DNA from: Sipunculus nudus
Lineage: Eukaryota > Annelida > Sipuncula > Golfingiida > Sipunculidae
Assembly (NCBI GenBank): GCA_026874595.1
Contig: CM049311.1
Span: 9,153,676-9,217,675 of the forward strand
DNA: 64,000 bases
Reading direction: 5' to 3'
The notes under the pieces were generated by a model, which worked only from the letters and a program-made list of their open reading frames with translations, made no database searches and was not told where the DNA came from. The translations under genes were made by a program, and so were the position numbers. Positions 40,044 through 61,288 of the stretch are shown here, in pieces. How positions within the stretch are numbered: position 1 is the first letter of the stretch; each line of letters opens with the position of its first letter.

Positions 40044-40045
<2 letters not shown>
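39238..40045 (-). other. Possible degraded minus-strand coding region with 20-residue repeats
   Basis: Two open stretches in the same minus-strand frame (40045-39848 and 39826-39491) are separated by a single TAG, giving about 185 codons with one stop. A third stretch (39501-39238) continues the repeats in another frame. The downstream part has Thr/Ser-rich units containing VTWSDD, HEAKPTIV and QTSQTNNSVT. The upstream part includes ISATWTEL and a Cys pair (ACCLNLCSP). I recognise no family. It could be the end of a secreted or mucin-like gene that has decayed, or chance coding over a minisatellite. Confidence 0.3.
39345..39625. repeat. About 60-bp minisatellite, 4 to 5 copies
   Basis: Direct repeats of GTAACACTAT(G/T)GTT(G/T)GTTTGGCTT followed by GTGAGTGxCTGCTGTAATxATC. 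The period is about 60 bp (20 codons), so the unit does not break a reading frame. Confidence 0.85.

Positions 40046-40094
<49 letters not shown>
40046..40094. repeat. (TA)n microsatellite
   Basis: About 24 TA units. Confidence 0.97.
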
Positions 40095-40097
<3 letters not shown>

Positions 40098-40663
40098 GCT
40101 GTGGATGCTATATCATGACTCGATCCTCAGATTATTAAAGTACAATTGTTCCAGACTTTCTAAACTATCTCCCCTTTCATTCCCCCGACCGTTTCCTATG
40201 CCAACCAGCCAAACATCTTGTAGGAACTCATCTTAACAAAAAAGACACCCGTTGTGCGATTATAGGTGCTTCTTTCAGCAAATTAAAATTTTTAAATCGG
40301 CTTTAGTTGATTTATTATAAAAATTTAAAGAGTAAATAATTCGTTAATTTCAGTGAAATAAAGAAAGCATCGCTCAAACTCAAACATTCAAGTCTCAGCA
40401 GACTTAATATTAACAGTTCTACTACAGATAAATATGCATATTTTGGATTCAAACCATTATGGGTGCTGTATTTTCATATTATTGTGTTGCACAAACTACG
40501 AACAATTTTCCCGACGGCATTTCCGGTTGATTTGAAATCCAAAGCAATCAAAACATGTCAAAGCATTTGTCCTGAATTCAGTGAATCTTTCAGTAATTGT
40601 GACGTCACTGCGTCTTTTGTGATGCTGCCCACATTTGTGTGTAATTGCTGCTATTTCTGGCTG

Positions 40664-40727
40664 CATATAGTACACAGTAATACCCAGGCAATGATACTCC
40701 GACAGCAGACAAGCAGACAGGAGATAG
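40664..40727 (+). promoter_or_regulatory. Candidate core promoter and leader exon of gene E
   Basis: A TATA-like GCATATAGTA at 40663-40672 is followed by an ACAG-rich stretch ending in donor GATAG|GTATGT (40727/40728), resembling the gene D leader. The first coding exon at 41420 follows a CTTTAG or CCTCAG acceptor. Weaker than the gene D promoter; a start elsewhere is possible. Confidence 0.35.
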
Positions 40728-41419
40728 GTATGTGTGTGAATCATGATTGCTGACAATAACTGATATTATCTTATCTTATATATAAATACTCTTTTCATAA
40801 AGATTTTGTTATGAGAACGTGAACATAATTATTCTGCATAAGAACACAATAATTCCACTTTGTTTTCAAATTTGGTCAAATTCTTTTCATTTGATTATGG
40901 TTACTTCCTAAGCCCGCCATTGTATTAGCATTCAGACTTCCGAACAATGTGTTACCAATAACCAACTTATTTACTCCGTCCACAGATGATTTATTTATGT
41001 ATGGCCCTCACATTTGTTGGAATCATTTTAGCTAACTAACTTAATTTTGTACCCAATATGACGTTCACACATATATCTATAGGATTAAAATTTTATGATT
41101 TTTTTTTCAGATATTGAACATTTTCTGTAAATATTCCATTTTTTCTTTATTTACATAATAATGTTTCCATAAAATGTATTATTTTAGCAAAGTCAACGAT
41201 CGGGGAACGATCGGGGTTTCAGGTTCAGGCTGGCCTTTGAGTAATTTCAAGGAGATTTATATCTAGCGGAAACTGCATGGCCCCACTACGACGTCTGCTC
41301 AATCCTCACCGTAAACCTGGTACAGTAATTGTACTTTAATTATAATAACAATTTAATTTGTATGTAAGTAAATATATCCGCTAATCAATGTGTATTGTAC
41401 CTTTAGTTTGCCTCAGACG

Positions 41420-51030
<9,611 letters not shown>

Positions 51031-51041
51031 TCAGCAACATG

Positions 51042-51047
51042 AATAAA
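51042..51047 (+). terminator. Polyadenylation signal of gene E
   Basis: AATAAA 12 bases after the stop codon, as in pseudogene B. Confidence 0.6.
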
Positions 51048-51881
51048 ATGAATTTTATATGAATTTTACAACGTTTATTTCACTTACATTTCTGCATAAC
51101 TATGAAAGATACATTTGTTCACCACAGTAATGTTCTCTTTGTCCCTAAAAGTGTGTGTCCTAATGTGGAAAAGAAAGAAGTGAGTGATTTGTCAAGGCGA
51201 GATCTCGTAAACGGAAAAACAATGCTATCCTGACATGGATATGTGTTATCTCGAAATCTCTAAAACAATTCTGCATTACTACAAACTTAAATGTTTGTCT
51301 ATTGCCCATTTATCAACTTCTCCTAATATTTTGTTTATTTCCGAATAAAGCGTATCAGTTTGCAGTCGAAAAAAAGGTTAATTCCATCCGAGAACGTTTA
51401 ACGATTGACATAACCCAAGCTGAGTGAAGACGGTTTTGGAGACACCGATATCAAGAGACCTAGTATTATTTACCAATCAGTTAACTGATTTCATGTACCA
51501 TTAGTTTTATTTTGATTAACAGATAACATCGAATCCATTCAATAACATTGACAAACAGTCCCAGTCCGTTCTTCAGAAATAAACGCATCTTTGTTACTTA
51601 GAGGCATTCGAAATATTTCCTTGTGAGCCGAGGTTCCAATGTGAACTTCTATTGGCCCCCCTATCATGCTCATACTAGGTGTGAAAGAATTTAGATGTAG
51701 ATAAAATATTTTTTTTATAAAAAATATATGATTTTTTATAACCAACGTACCCTTTAGTAATTTTTTTAAACATCATATACAGATTTCTTTTAATTTACCT
51801 GCAAGCGGTAATAAAAAGCATTACTCATTCATAAGAGAACAGGACGATCATACTTGAAGAAATAGGGTTAATATAAATATA
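51048..51881. other. Duplicated 3' flank of gene E
   Basis: Non-coding; colinear with 10515 to about 11420 downstream of pseudogene B. Confidence 0.75.
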
Positions 51882-53430
51882 CAGTCGGTCCTGCATAATT
51901 GAATATCGTATAATTGTATATCTCGTTTAATGGTATAAAATTATGAAAACTAAAACCTTTTCTATGTGTTTTTTAATTAAATTTTCCGTTTAATTGAATA
52001 TCTAATAATTGTATAATATCGGTTAACTGTATAGTATAATCTGTCAAACTTGCATAACAATCCCGAATATTCATGGTGCGCGACGGCTGTCTCACGGAAC
52101 ACTGACCATCGGTTGCTCTAATTAGCCTTTGATGTGACTCGCCCGACTGGCTCAATGAGCGGAGCTCCTTTGAGTACAACTTTATTAAGTCCGTGTTTGA
52201 CACTTCTGCTCTCGACTTGCTCCCTCTGGACTAACTGTCACCGTGTATGTTGTGTATGGTCTTTGATATTACTCGAGTGACCAGTTCAAAGGGTTTATCT
52301 CGAATGATATCACGCTCGATTAAGTGATTGTTTGACATTTTAACTTTAAACAAGCTCTCCCATGACAAACTGTTAAAGTTTATTTTGCATTGTAAACAGA
52401 AGACACTCTATATAAGTAGCACACGTTACGGTTTCGAGTCATTCAGGATTCGTTGTCTTAATGTCACTTGTCACCATGAGTGGAAGAAGAAAGAGAACAG
52501 ACTTGTCACTTCAACAACAGCTATCAACCACTCAGTCCTTAAAGAAAAGGCAAAAGAACTGGCTACATATCTGGATAAACCAGACTTTGTGTCAACCAAC
52601 GGCTGCATATAAAGATGGAAGGCGCGCCAGAATATAACCTTCAAAAGGGCTCATAGAGAGAAAACTGATGCTAACCGACCAGCTGCTGATGATCGGATTT
52701 CGTCAATTCTACCCACTCTACTTGCTGAATATGAACAAAAGGATATCTACAATGCTGGCAAAACAGGCCTGTACTACAGGGCGATGCCAGACGGAACTCT
52801 CTGCAGGTCTAAAGAGAAACTCACTGGCAGCAAGAAAGCAAAGGACAGGGTAACCGTGATGATAGCCTGCAACATGGACGGGAGTGACAAGAGGCCACTG
52901 CTGATGATAGGGAAGTCGATAACTCCACGCTGCTTCAGAGGCGTTTCCCCCATTACCAGTTAAATACGCAGCATCACAGAATTCATGGATGACCAGCTAC
53001 CACTTCAACAACTGGCTTAACAATTTTAACCAAGAGATGGTTCGCCATAAACGAAAGATACTGTTGCTTGTCGACAATTGCGCTGCCCACCCTAAAGCCG
53101 CAGCGGACGGACTCAGTAATATTCGTCTCCAGTTCCTAACACCAAACACGACCAGCATCATCCAGCCCTGTGATATGGGAATCATTCATAGCCTGAAACG
53201 TATGTACAGGAAACAAGTGGTAGACAAGATCATCAGCCACATAGACTCAGGAGCTGACAACCTGTCTGCCAACATACTAGCCAAACAACTGACGATACTG
53301 GAAACAGCGCACATGCTAAGGAAAGCCTGGCAGCAAGTGACCACCGTCACAATTGTCAACTGCTTCAGGAAGGCAGGTTTTCGGATCACTGACGTCACTG
53401 TATTAATAAAAATGCTTCAGTTGCCAAAAG
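51882..53430 (+). mobile_element. Truncated pogo/Tigger-type DNA transposon
   Basis: Inserted in the E flank and absent from the B flank near 11430. The left end CAGTCGGTCCTGCATAATTG directly follows a TA (51880-51881), as expected for Tc1/mariner-superfamily insertion. The transposase frame starts near 52476 (CENPB-type DNA-binding region, PDFVSTNG) and the DDE domain runs to about 53420, with LLLVDNCAAH and IIQPCDMGII. It is broken by stops and by a frameshift near 52960-52990. The first catalytic motif reads NAGKTG rather than the family's NADETG. No matching right inverted repeat was seen, so the 3' end is lost. Inactive. Confidence 0.88.
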
Positions 53431-54488
53431 TCCAATTTATTGTTAATATAAAAGAGCACTTGAAAACCCATCAATATATCCTATTGAACGCGTCTTTTTG
53501 TTGTTATATCGTATCAGGAGATATATATGAAAGGTGTAGGTTCCAATGAATGGAACAGGACTAGTTAGCGTCAATAAAGCGATATGTAAACCTAAACAGA
53601 GCGGATACGTCCTATATCACACGATCAAATACTCAAGTAAACTTGTCTCATAAAACTGTCTAATGTGCAATTTGTTGTATCTGGACTTTCCATCTCTCAA
53701 TTAAAAACGGCCAGGGTATTCCTTCGTATAGTTTAAGATAAAAGGACGCTTTGGAAAAATGGGCCATCCATGTATACATGGGTATGCAAACCTATCATCA
53801 TGGGCTTCTCCCAAGAGGCAATATAAGGAAGGTCCAGATGGGTTAATGCACGGTATTGAAGGTTTTGCATGATACACTAGTGGCCAAACGCAGACCACTC
53901 TCAGGAAAAAGGTCCTAACTATATGCTTCTTCATAAAAATCCTTAAGGCTTCCACCAGGCGCGCTCTAGAGAACACATACGTTACCCTGTTTATTTATCA
54001 CTTTATTTAAAAGGTTTCCTTTCGTCGGTGATTTTATGTAGTTTTTTTCATACTTTTACATCTAAGAGCCCAACAAGAAATGCTCAGGTGAAAATATTAA
54101 GTGTGCATTTTAATTCAGCTTTGTGGACTGCACAAATATATTTGTATTTCCAGGCAATGCAGAGCAGTGGTTTGAACTGGACAGCAAGCTGGGTTGTCAA
54201 ATTGGTTGGAAAGAAGACTACCTGGTTAGAAAGAAGATTAGTTTAAAACCTGAGGAAATCACGTGATGTCAACGTGTCATTTGGTGGAAGTACAGAGCTC
54301 CACACCAATACGATTACTCTTCCCTGAATATTGATTTTTTTTTTGTCTTTATTAATGAAACATCAGTTTATAGGAGACAAGAGTAGAAGTAGAAGTGTTT
54401 ATATAACACGATTTCCAACACAAATTTCATAATACATTCCATCTTCATCTATAATAAATTATATTCATCAAGGGATGTTTGATAATAG
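53431..54488. other. Duplicated 3' flank of gene E, continued
   Basis: Colinear with 11490-13028 apart from the 579-bp element present only in B. Ends with TGATAATAG, the left target-site copy of the next element. Confidence 0.7.
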
Positions 54489-55988
54489 CTTTCTGGAGAT
54501 CTCGGACCTTTTACATCTCGGCCCACACGAAGTCGGACCACTTAGTACAATCTCGGACCACCCGGTCGACGATCTCGGACCACTATATTCGATCAGACTC
54601 ATGATGTTGTTGTCAAATGTGTATGTTCCGTCTTCAAACGATGTTAAAGCTAATTATTAAAACATTATTACTCCACGCATAACAGCTGCCTCTCTCTCTT
54701 TATCATCTCTCCATCATTAATCATTTGCTACATATATTAATATTAATCAATAAATAATTCTAAAGTTTGTGCATTTGATTGTGTATTAAAGTTTACGAGT
54801 GTGTGTGATAAAGAATGAAAGAAAGACAGAATGAATGTAAGATTAAATGAATGAAAGAATGAATGAAAGAAAGGTTGAATGATAGACAGACTGAATGAAA
54901 GAAAGATTGAATGAGAGAAAGATTGAATGAAGGAATGAAAGAAAGATTAAATGATAGACAGACAAAATAAATGAAAGTTTGAATGAGATTGAATGAATGA
55001 ATGAAAGAAAGAATGAATGTAAAAAATTTAATGAACGAAAGATTGAATGAATGAATGAAAGAAATATTGAATGGTAGACAGACAAAATAAATGAAGACTG
55101 AAGGTAGGAAAGAATGAATGATAGACAGTTTGAATGAAAGAAAAATTGAATGATAGACAAAATAAATGAGTTTGAATGAGAGTGAATGAATGAATGAATG
55201 AAAGAAAGAATGAATAAAAAAAGATTTAATGAACGAAAGATTCAATGAATGAATTAAAGAAAGATTGAGTGACAGACAGTCACAATAAATGAAGGACTTA
55301 ATGACGGAAGGAAAGAATAAATTAAAGAAAGGTTGAATGATAGACAAATTGAATGAAAGAAAGATTGAATGATAGAAAAAATTAATGAAAGATTGAATGA
55401 GAGAAAGACTGGATGAATGAATGAATGAATGAATGAATGAATGAATGAATGAATGAAAGAAATAATTAATGAAAAAATATTTAATGAAAGAAAAATTGAA
55501 TGAATGAATGAATGAAAGAAAGAATGGATAATAGACAGGCAAAATAAATGAAAGATTGAATGAAGGAAGGAAAGAATGAATGAAAGAAAGAAAAATAAAA
55601 AAAATAATGGAAGAAAGATTGAAGGAATGAATGAAAGAAAGATTGAATGATAGACAGACAATATAAATGAAGGTTTGAATGAGCTATGCCGTAGGCCTAA
55701 CTTGTCCAAATGGAATTTTTAATATCTGAATCGCGCGCAGACGAAATAATATTGTGTATTATAAACATAACATCGGTTATTTCATAACAGTTTAGGCGGC
55801 TAAGACGTGTATGTTACTTTGGTCCGAGATCGTAGTCGCCCGATCGCAAAGTTGTCCGAGATCGTAGTGACCAGATACAAAGTGGTCCGAGATCGTCGGC
55901 CCAGTGGTCCGAGGTCGTAATGGTCCGATCTGAAATGGTCCGACTTCGTGTGGGCCGAGATGTAAAAGGTCCGAGATCTCCAGGTACC
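54489..55988. mobile_element. 1.5-kb inverted-repeat element with 9-bp target duplication
   Basis: Flanked by TGATAATAG at 54480-54488 and 55989-55997; the empty site in locus B reads TAATAATAG near 13026-13034. The ends are inverted repeats: GGAGATCTCGGACC at 54495 and its complement ending at 55981, pairing for at least 46 bases, and the arms are built from repeated TCGGACCA motifs. Between the arms is a minisatellite of about 900 bp (54810-55680). No transposase. The 9-bp duplication and long composite arms suggest a Mutator-like or foldback non-autonomous element (inference). Confidence 0.85.
54810..55680. repeat. GAATGAAA-type minisatellite inside the inverted-repeat element
   Basis: Degenerate array of AATGAATGAAAGAAAGATTG with interspersed ATGATAGACAGACAAAATAA. 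The long Phe-Ile-His-Ser reading frames on the minus strand are repeat artefacts. Confidence 0.93.
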
Positions 55989-55997
55989 TGATAATAG

Positions 55998-56487
55998 ACT
56001 TATCTCGATCATAGTTTCAGAACAATGCTGACGGTTGTATTGGTCTACTGTTTTTGAAAGCCCTGGCAACCTGTTCGCCATCGGAGAATCCTTGGATCCA
56101 GGATCGCGAAAGGTGGCTGATAAAAAATGGTATTACCCCGGGCCACATCCATGTTTGTAACACGGACCAAATCCACTTGTAATTCTGAATGTAAGATTTA
56201 CCCTTTGTTGTCTTCACGAAGGACGTACTTATGTGCATGGAAGTACAAATTCTTTTTTAAAACTGGGACACTGTAATTGTTGCTAGTTAAATAAAACTGA
56301 CACAGGCAGAATGATAAGGATAAGTTAATGGACTAACATTTTCGTGATTCTTGTTTATATACTGTTATTTAATTAACAGACGACAGAGCATTACATCACT
56401 CCTCTCAAATTATACGAGGCAGAAGAATTTTAATAAAAAATATTACGTGGGGTTGGTACCGGTAAGGTTACAGGCAGCAAGTAGTAT
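55998..56487. other. Duplicated 3' flank of gene E, last part
   Basis: Colinear with 13035-13610. The match ends at the LINE insertion. Confidence 0.7.
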
Positions 56488-56514
56488 AAATGAATGGAAT
56501 TTATTCAGAAAATA

Positions 56515-56948
56515 AAGGCCTCAGGCCCATAGCTTCACATTAATGATTCACATAATGCATTTATACATAGTCACGTGACCTAATATTTATAACATTAAAA
56601 TATAAAATCAAAGAATAAAACATCAAACACAAAATAATAACAATACTTACATTATCAATGAAAATTAATATAATAATTGTAAAAATTATAATACATAACA
56701 AATAATTATAATGAAAAATAATACATAAATACAAGGCCTCATGCCCATAGCTTCACAATAATGATTCACATAATGCATTTATACATAGTCACGTGACCTA
56801 ATATTTAAAACATTAAAATATAAAATCAAAGAACAAAACATCAAACACAAAATAATAACAATACTTACATTATCAATGGAAATTAATATAATAATTGTAA
56901 AAATTATAATACATAACAAATAATTATAATGAAAAATAATACATTAAT
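56515..56948. repeat. 218-bp direct tandem duplication
   Basis: Two nearly identical units start at 56515 and 56733 (AAGGCCTCAGGCCCATAGC and AAGGCCTCATGCCCATAGC). AT-rich, within the LINE 3' region. Confidence 0.9.
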
Positions 56949-57905
56949 TCATTATTAAAAATAAATAGAAGAACAAGCATTTTACATATATGCGTATTAA
57001 TGAGTAACATTAGTTTGTTATGATTTATGCCGATTTTTTCAACACCTTTAAATACCCTTATATATACTGGATATACAAACCTGTTTTTAGTCCCTTACAC
57101 TAAAATCCTATTAGAAAGAAGAGAAATCAAGACATTATAAATAATATGTTAAAATCATTAAAAAAACACTGATGATTTGCAGAATTCTATAAGTAGGACT
57201 GGACAGCTAAAAATGAGAATATTAACATTGCATATTATCATCTCTGCGATGCATGATATATTCAAACTGAAATTTTAACACCGTTCTACGTTAAGTTGTA
57301 ATACAAAACATTCAGTTGGTCACTCATGTATAAGAGTGGTATAAAACAGTCCTCTTATTTACACAAAAAGAAAGAAAAAACATTTAACTAAATCATAATG
57401 GCAGTTCAGTCCAAAACTATATTTTCATTAATTGTATTCATCATTTGCACTAATGGAAACCTTTAAATGATTATAATAAAGAAATAACCTGGCAGAATGT
57501 ATATTATGTATCTACAACATTCTTATTACATTGTTATCCATATAATGCTGTTTTTTATCAAATGCATGATACATGAAGGCCACAAGACTGTTTATAATGA
57601 ATGGGTTTTACTTGACATAAGTAAGTGGAATTGTGAATTGTTTACTTTAGACATATATTTTCTCTTCAGATTATCATACAAAGGACATTTCATAATAAAA
57701 TGGTATTCATCTGCTACATATGCTTCTCCATGGTTTAAGCAGTACCTACAGAGTCTGTCTTCCCAATTGATTTTCTTATGACCACCATATTATATTTCCA
57801 TGTCATGGGAAGATGTTCTTAGTCTTGCCAAACTAGTTCGATATATCTTATTTTGAATGAATAATAAATATTTCTCAATGTAATGTATTTTTAAATATAA
57901 CAGTT

Positions 57906-58247
57906 TAAGGCCAAAACAATTAAAGGTATGGTTCTCAGGCACCGCCCGCATCAATTTAAAACCCCCGCATCAAAACTTTTTATTTTGATTTTCAATAAAA
58001 ACTTTCCAATTTTGAGCTGCTGTCGCTCCGAAATTTCTTTCAAGAAGATAAAACCATACAATTTCCTTTGTTTTGTAGTGCTTTTACTAATTTAGCAAAA
58101 TAAAACTGTTATTTTCATGCTTTTCCCTTATCATTTGACATTTTTATCGAAACATACCCAAAAAATTAAAATAAAAAAAGCGCCCGCCCGCATTGATTTC
58201 TGAAAAAAAGTGCTTGAGAACCATACCTTTTTTTTATTTTGGCCTAA
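57906..58247. mobile_element. MITE nested in the LINE fragment
   Basis: Terminal inverted repeats of about 38 bp: left TTAAGGCCAAAACAATTAAA then GGTATGGTTCTCAGGCAC, right complement CTTAGGCCAAAATAAAAAAA then GGTATGGTTCTCAAGCAC. Internal CGCCCGCATC and CGCCCGCATTG are also inverted. About 340 bp, non-coding. Confidence 0.8.
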
Positions 58248-58798
58248 GTTTTTACGTTTTTCATCTTCCATTATTTCCTATGCTTGCTGACTATTCTTGC
58301 AGTTCATTATCCTTCAGTCTTTGCTTAAAACATGACAAAAATGAATTTATATCCCCTACATCTTGTGATAGCCATGCATATCCAAAACCAAGTGAAAATA
58401 ATATATTTGTTATTCTTGTTGCAAAGTTTTCCTGATCCTTTTCATCTATTTTGTATAATTTATAGTAAAGTTGCTTTGAAAAGAGTGTTTTCTGGCATTT
58501 TCAATATATAAATCAAATAAGAAATTCATTTCATCATATACCTGGTTCAATTGACAGTCTGCCACAGTCTCCAATCCTGCAGCATTGGGTGAAGATGAAT
58601 TAATACAAAGAATATATTTACAAAACCTGGTGTGTACCTGTTCTGTTTTATTCCTTATCACATAACCCCAAAGTTCACTGCCATAGGACAGAATTGGTGG
58701 TACCATTTTATCAAACAAGGAAAAGATTCTTTTACAGTATTATATTTGTTCTAAGAAATAACCACTTTATCATTAGAATACATTTATTTGCTTGTCAT

Positions 58799-60096
58799 TG
58801 TCACACAGATCCCCTAAGATATAATTTTTGTGTGTATATATAATTAACAGTCATCCATTTATTTTATGTGTGACAATGTACAGTGTGAGACACAGCCAGT
58901 TATTTTGGGTCCCATGTAGTTGTTTTGTACCCATTATGACCACACTGGTAACAATGATCTGTGTCCAGTGAGGTGTAACAAAAGCCCATAAGTTTATATA
59001 TAATATAATAATAATAATAATAATATAATAGGGCTGTCATTATTTCATTGGTTCTGCTCAGTGTGCTAAGAATTGTTGTCTAGGCTCTTTTTAACAAGAA
59101 TAAGGCGGTTGGCCAGCAGCTCTGCTAGAGGAAACATGAACCTCTCTCTTCTTGACCTATAAGAGGCCTGAGGGCTACACAACATGCCTGTTACTATATG
59201 CTACACTGAATTAACACCAAGTGCTTTTTTTTGTATGGTCAACTATAGACTTTTAAATGCACATCAAACCACGGTATGAACTGTGCCACACTCAGAATGC
59301 TGATATCATGCATTAAAAGACTGTTTCCAGTGGGTAGAGGTTTTGTGGAGACCGAGGGGTACCGGGAGTGCACGGACTCCACCAGAAGTACCGAGAATGG
59401 TAGGCTTCAGACAGTGACTCTATGATACTTCTTACATGAAAGGTGAGCCATTGTAAAGTTGTTCCTGGTACCCAAAAGCAGAACTGACTTTATGGTAGCC
59501 CCTTTATATTTATATATGAAACAGTACTATCATTATTATCTGCTGAAATACTGTTATGCTTGATACAAAAATCCTAAGATATGTAGGAGGAGACAGGTTA
59601 TTCCATTTTGGACCCAATGTAATGACCATTCTTTAATACCTTGTTTTATCTCTATTGAAATACTGGCTCTGTTACCCTAAATGTTGGAGTTATCTTTTTT
59701 TCTTTGAGCTGAAACAGTCCTACGTTATTTTACAGAAGGAGCCTTATGGTATTGGGTATACCTCCACTGATGGGTTGCTTCCGGGAGAAGTATCACTGGA
59801 CTCCCTTTCTGCTTTTTGTGTTACCCGGATTTCCAAGGACTGATATTATTCAACTCGTGTTTATTTTATAAAGTTTAGTGTCTAAGTTGTGCTGTACTTG
59901 CCAGCTTATTTTACAGTGCTAATACTTGATATTTCCCTTTATGTCATATTGCACTTATATGCACTTATATTCATTAAAGTTATTGTACATCTTTTAGTTG
60001 CTGTTCATTTGCATGTGCGAACGTTTTCTTATTACTAAAAGAACCTGGGACAAGGTGATTTTAAGATCAGGGGATCTTAGGATGCAAACCTTGACA
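58799..60096 (+). repeat. 5' LTR of a Ty3/gypsy retrotransposon
   Basis: Starts TGTCACACAGATCCCC and ends AACCTTGACA, giving the inverted termini TGTCA/TGACA. It matches the copy starting at 63105. GTCAT just before the LTR may be the target duplication, but the right side is outside the window. Length 1298 bp. Confidence 0.88.
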
Positions 60097-60098
60097 AG

Positions 60099-60116
60099 TG
60101 GCGAGCGTGCCAGGAT
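60099..60116 (+). other. Retrotransposon primer-binding site
   Basis: TGGCGAGCGTGCCAGGAT begins two bases after the LTR. The leading TGG complements the CCA end of a tRNA. The tRNA identity was not determined. Confidence 0.7.
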
Positions 60117-60705
60117 CCTTTTTCGGCTGTTATAAGCAGTGAAAGAAGGAAAAACCGTAATGTTAATGATGTACAAGATTCGCACATTCCATACAAATGA
60201 ATTGAGGTTTGATCTTTGGTATTTTCTTAAGAATGGTTGAGTCCCTACTGTGGTCAGTGTCATGTTGTGTCAGAGATTTTTCTTGTGAGAGGAGCAAACT
60301 GATGGTCAGGTGTTGTTAACCTGTAGTTTACAGCTACGGCTTGGATCAGTTTGTGATTGCTACGGCAGCAAACTCTAATCCTCTATGTCTTATATAGCAG
60401 GGCAATTTGATGTTGAGACTGCGGTCTAGAAGCACCCAATCGATTTCATTCTGTATTTTTGGCTTTGTTGCCAAATTGTTGATGCTACGGCATCATTGTG
60501 CTAAGGCATAATTAAGGTCGGTGCTTTCATTGTGTATTAGAGATATTGTTGCCACGTCGTTGATGCTACGGCATTCTTGTGCCGAAGCACAATTCTGGTT
60601 GATGTCACGGCGTCCTAGTGCTAAGGCACTTGTTTTTGTTTATACGTTGGTATAACCATATGGCTTAGTCTGTGGTCTTATATATTCTACATTTCGCAGA
60701 TATGT

Positions 60706-61285
60706 ATGGAGGAGTTAAAAGAAATCTGTGCCCTAGGGGAGAAAATGGGATTTAAAGGGGAATATCTCAGGCAATTTGTAGATAAAGAGGTCAAGAGAAT
60801 TGAAGATAAAAGTGAAAAAGATAGGGCTAGAGAAGAAAGGGCTCGTGAACGTGAAGAGGAAGCACGAGAACGAGAGCAAGCCCATGAACTTGAGGTATTA
60901 AAGTTGAAATCTCAATTTCCTGTTGAAACTCCCCCAGAGAGAGGAGTGGGATCTAGTTTTGTAGGGGTTTTTCTTTAAAAATGCCGTCCTGTGGTGAGGC
61001 TTATACTAGCCTTGATGCTTACTTAGAGCGATTTGAAAGATTCGCTCTTGGCTAGAAATGGCCTATATATGATTGGGCAATTCGCCTTAGTACTTTACTG
61101 AAAGGCAAGTAACTAGAAATATATTCTAGACTTCCCTCTGACGAAGCGCTTGACTATGAAAAACTCAAACCTGTTTTATTCAGACATTATCATATGACCG
61201 AAGAAGGGTGTCGGACTAAATTCCGCACTAGTCGTCCAGGGAAATCGGAAGCCCCAAGTCAATTTGCAGCTCGCATCAGTGGGTA
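60706..61285 (+). pseudogene. Broken gag region of the gypsy element
   Basis: It opens with a 90-codon frame containing a charged Glu/Arg-rich coiled-coil stretch. After a frame change, a capsid-like segment follows, with LSTLLKGK and RLPSDEALDYEKL, interrupted by stops. It ends abruptly at PSQFAARI. The nucleocapsid zinc knuckle and the aspartic protease that normally follow are absent. Confidence 0.75.
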
Positions 61286-61288
61286 CTA

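Larger units (their letters stand above)
56488..58750 (-). pseudogene. 3' fragment of a non-LTR retrotransposon (LINE)
   Basis: The minus-strand frame 58718-58446 reads like the C-terminal end of a LINE reverse transcriptase protein (PPILSYGSELWG, and SSPNAAGL). Further downstream, minus-strand codons around 57780-57600 give a typical terminal region (RLCRYC, DEYHFIMKCPLY). The remainder to 56488 would be the 3' UTR, including a 218-bp tandem duplication. The 5' half is missing, as is usual for LINE copies, and the reading frame is interrupted by a MITE at 57906-58247. Confidence 0.8.

Noticed and set aside
54793-55709. Minus-strand frames of up to 249 codons rich in Phe-Ile-His-Ser
   Set aside because: They are translations of the GAATGAAA minisatellite and have no composition or structure of a real protein.
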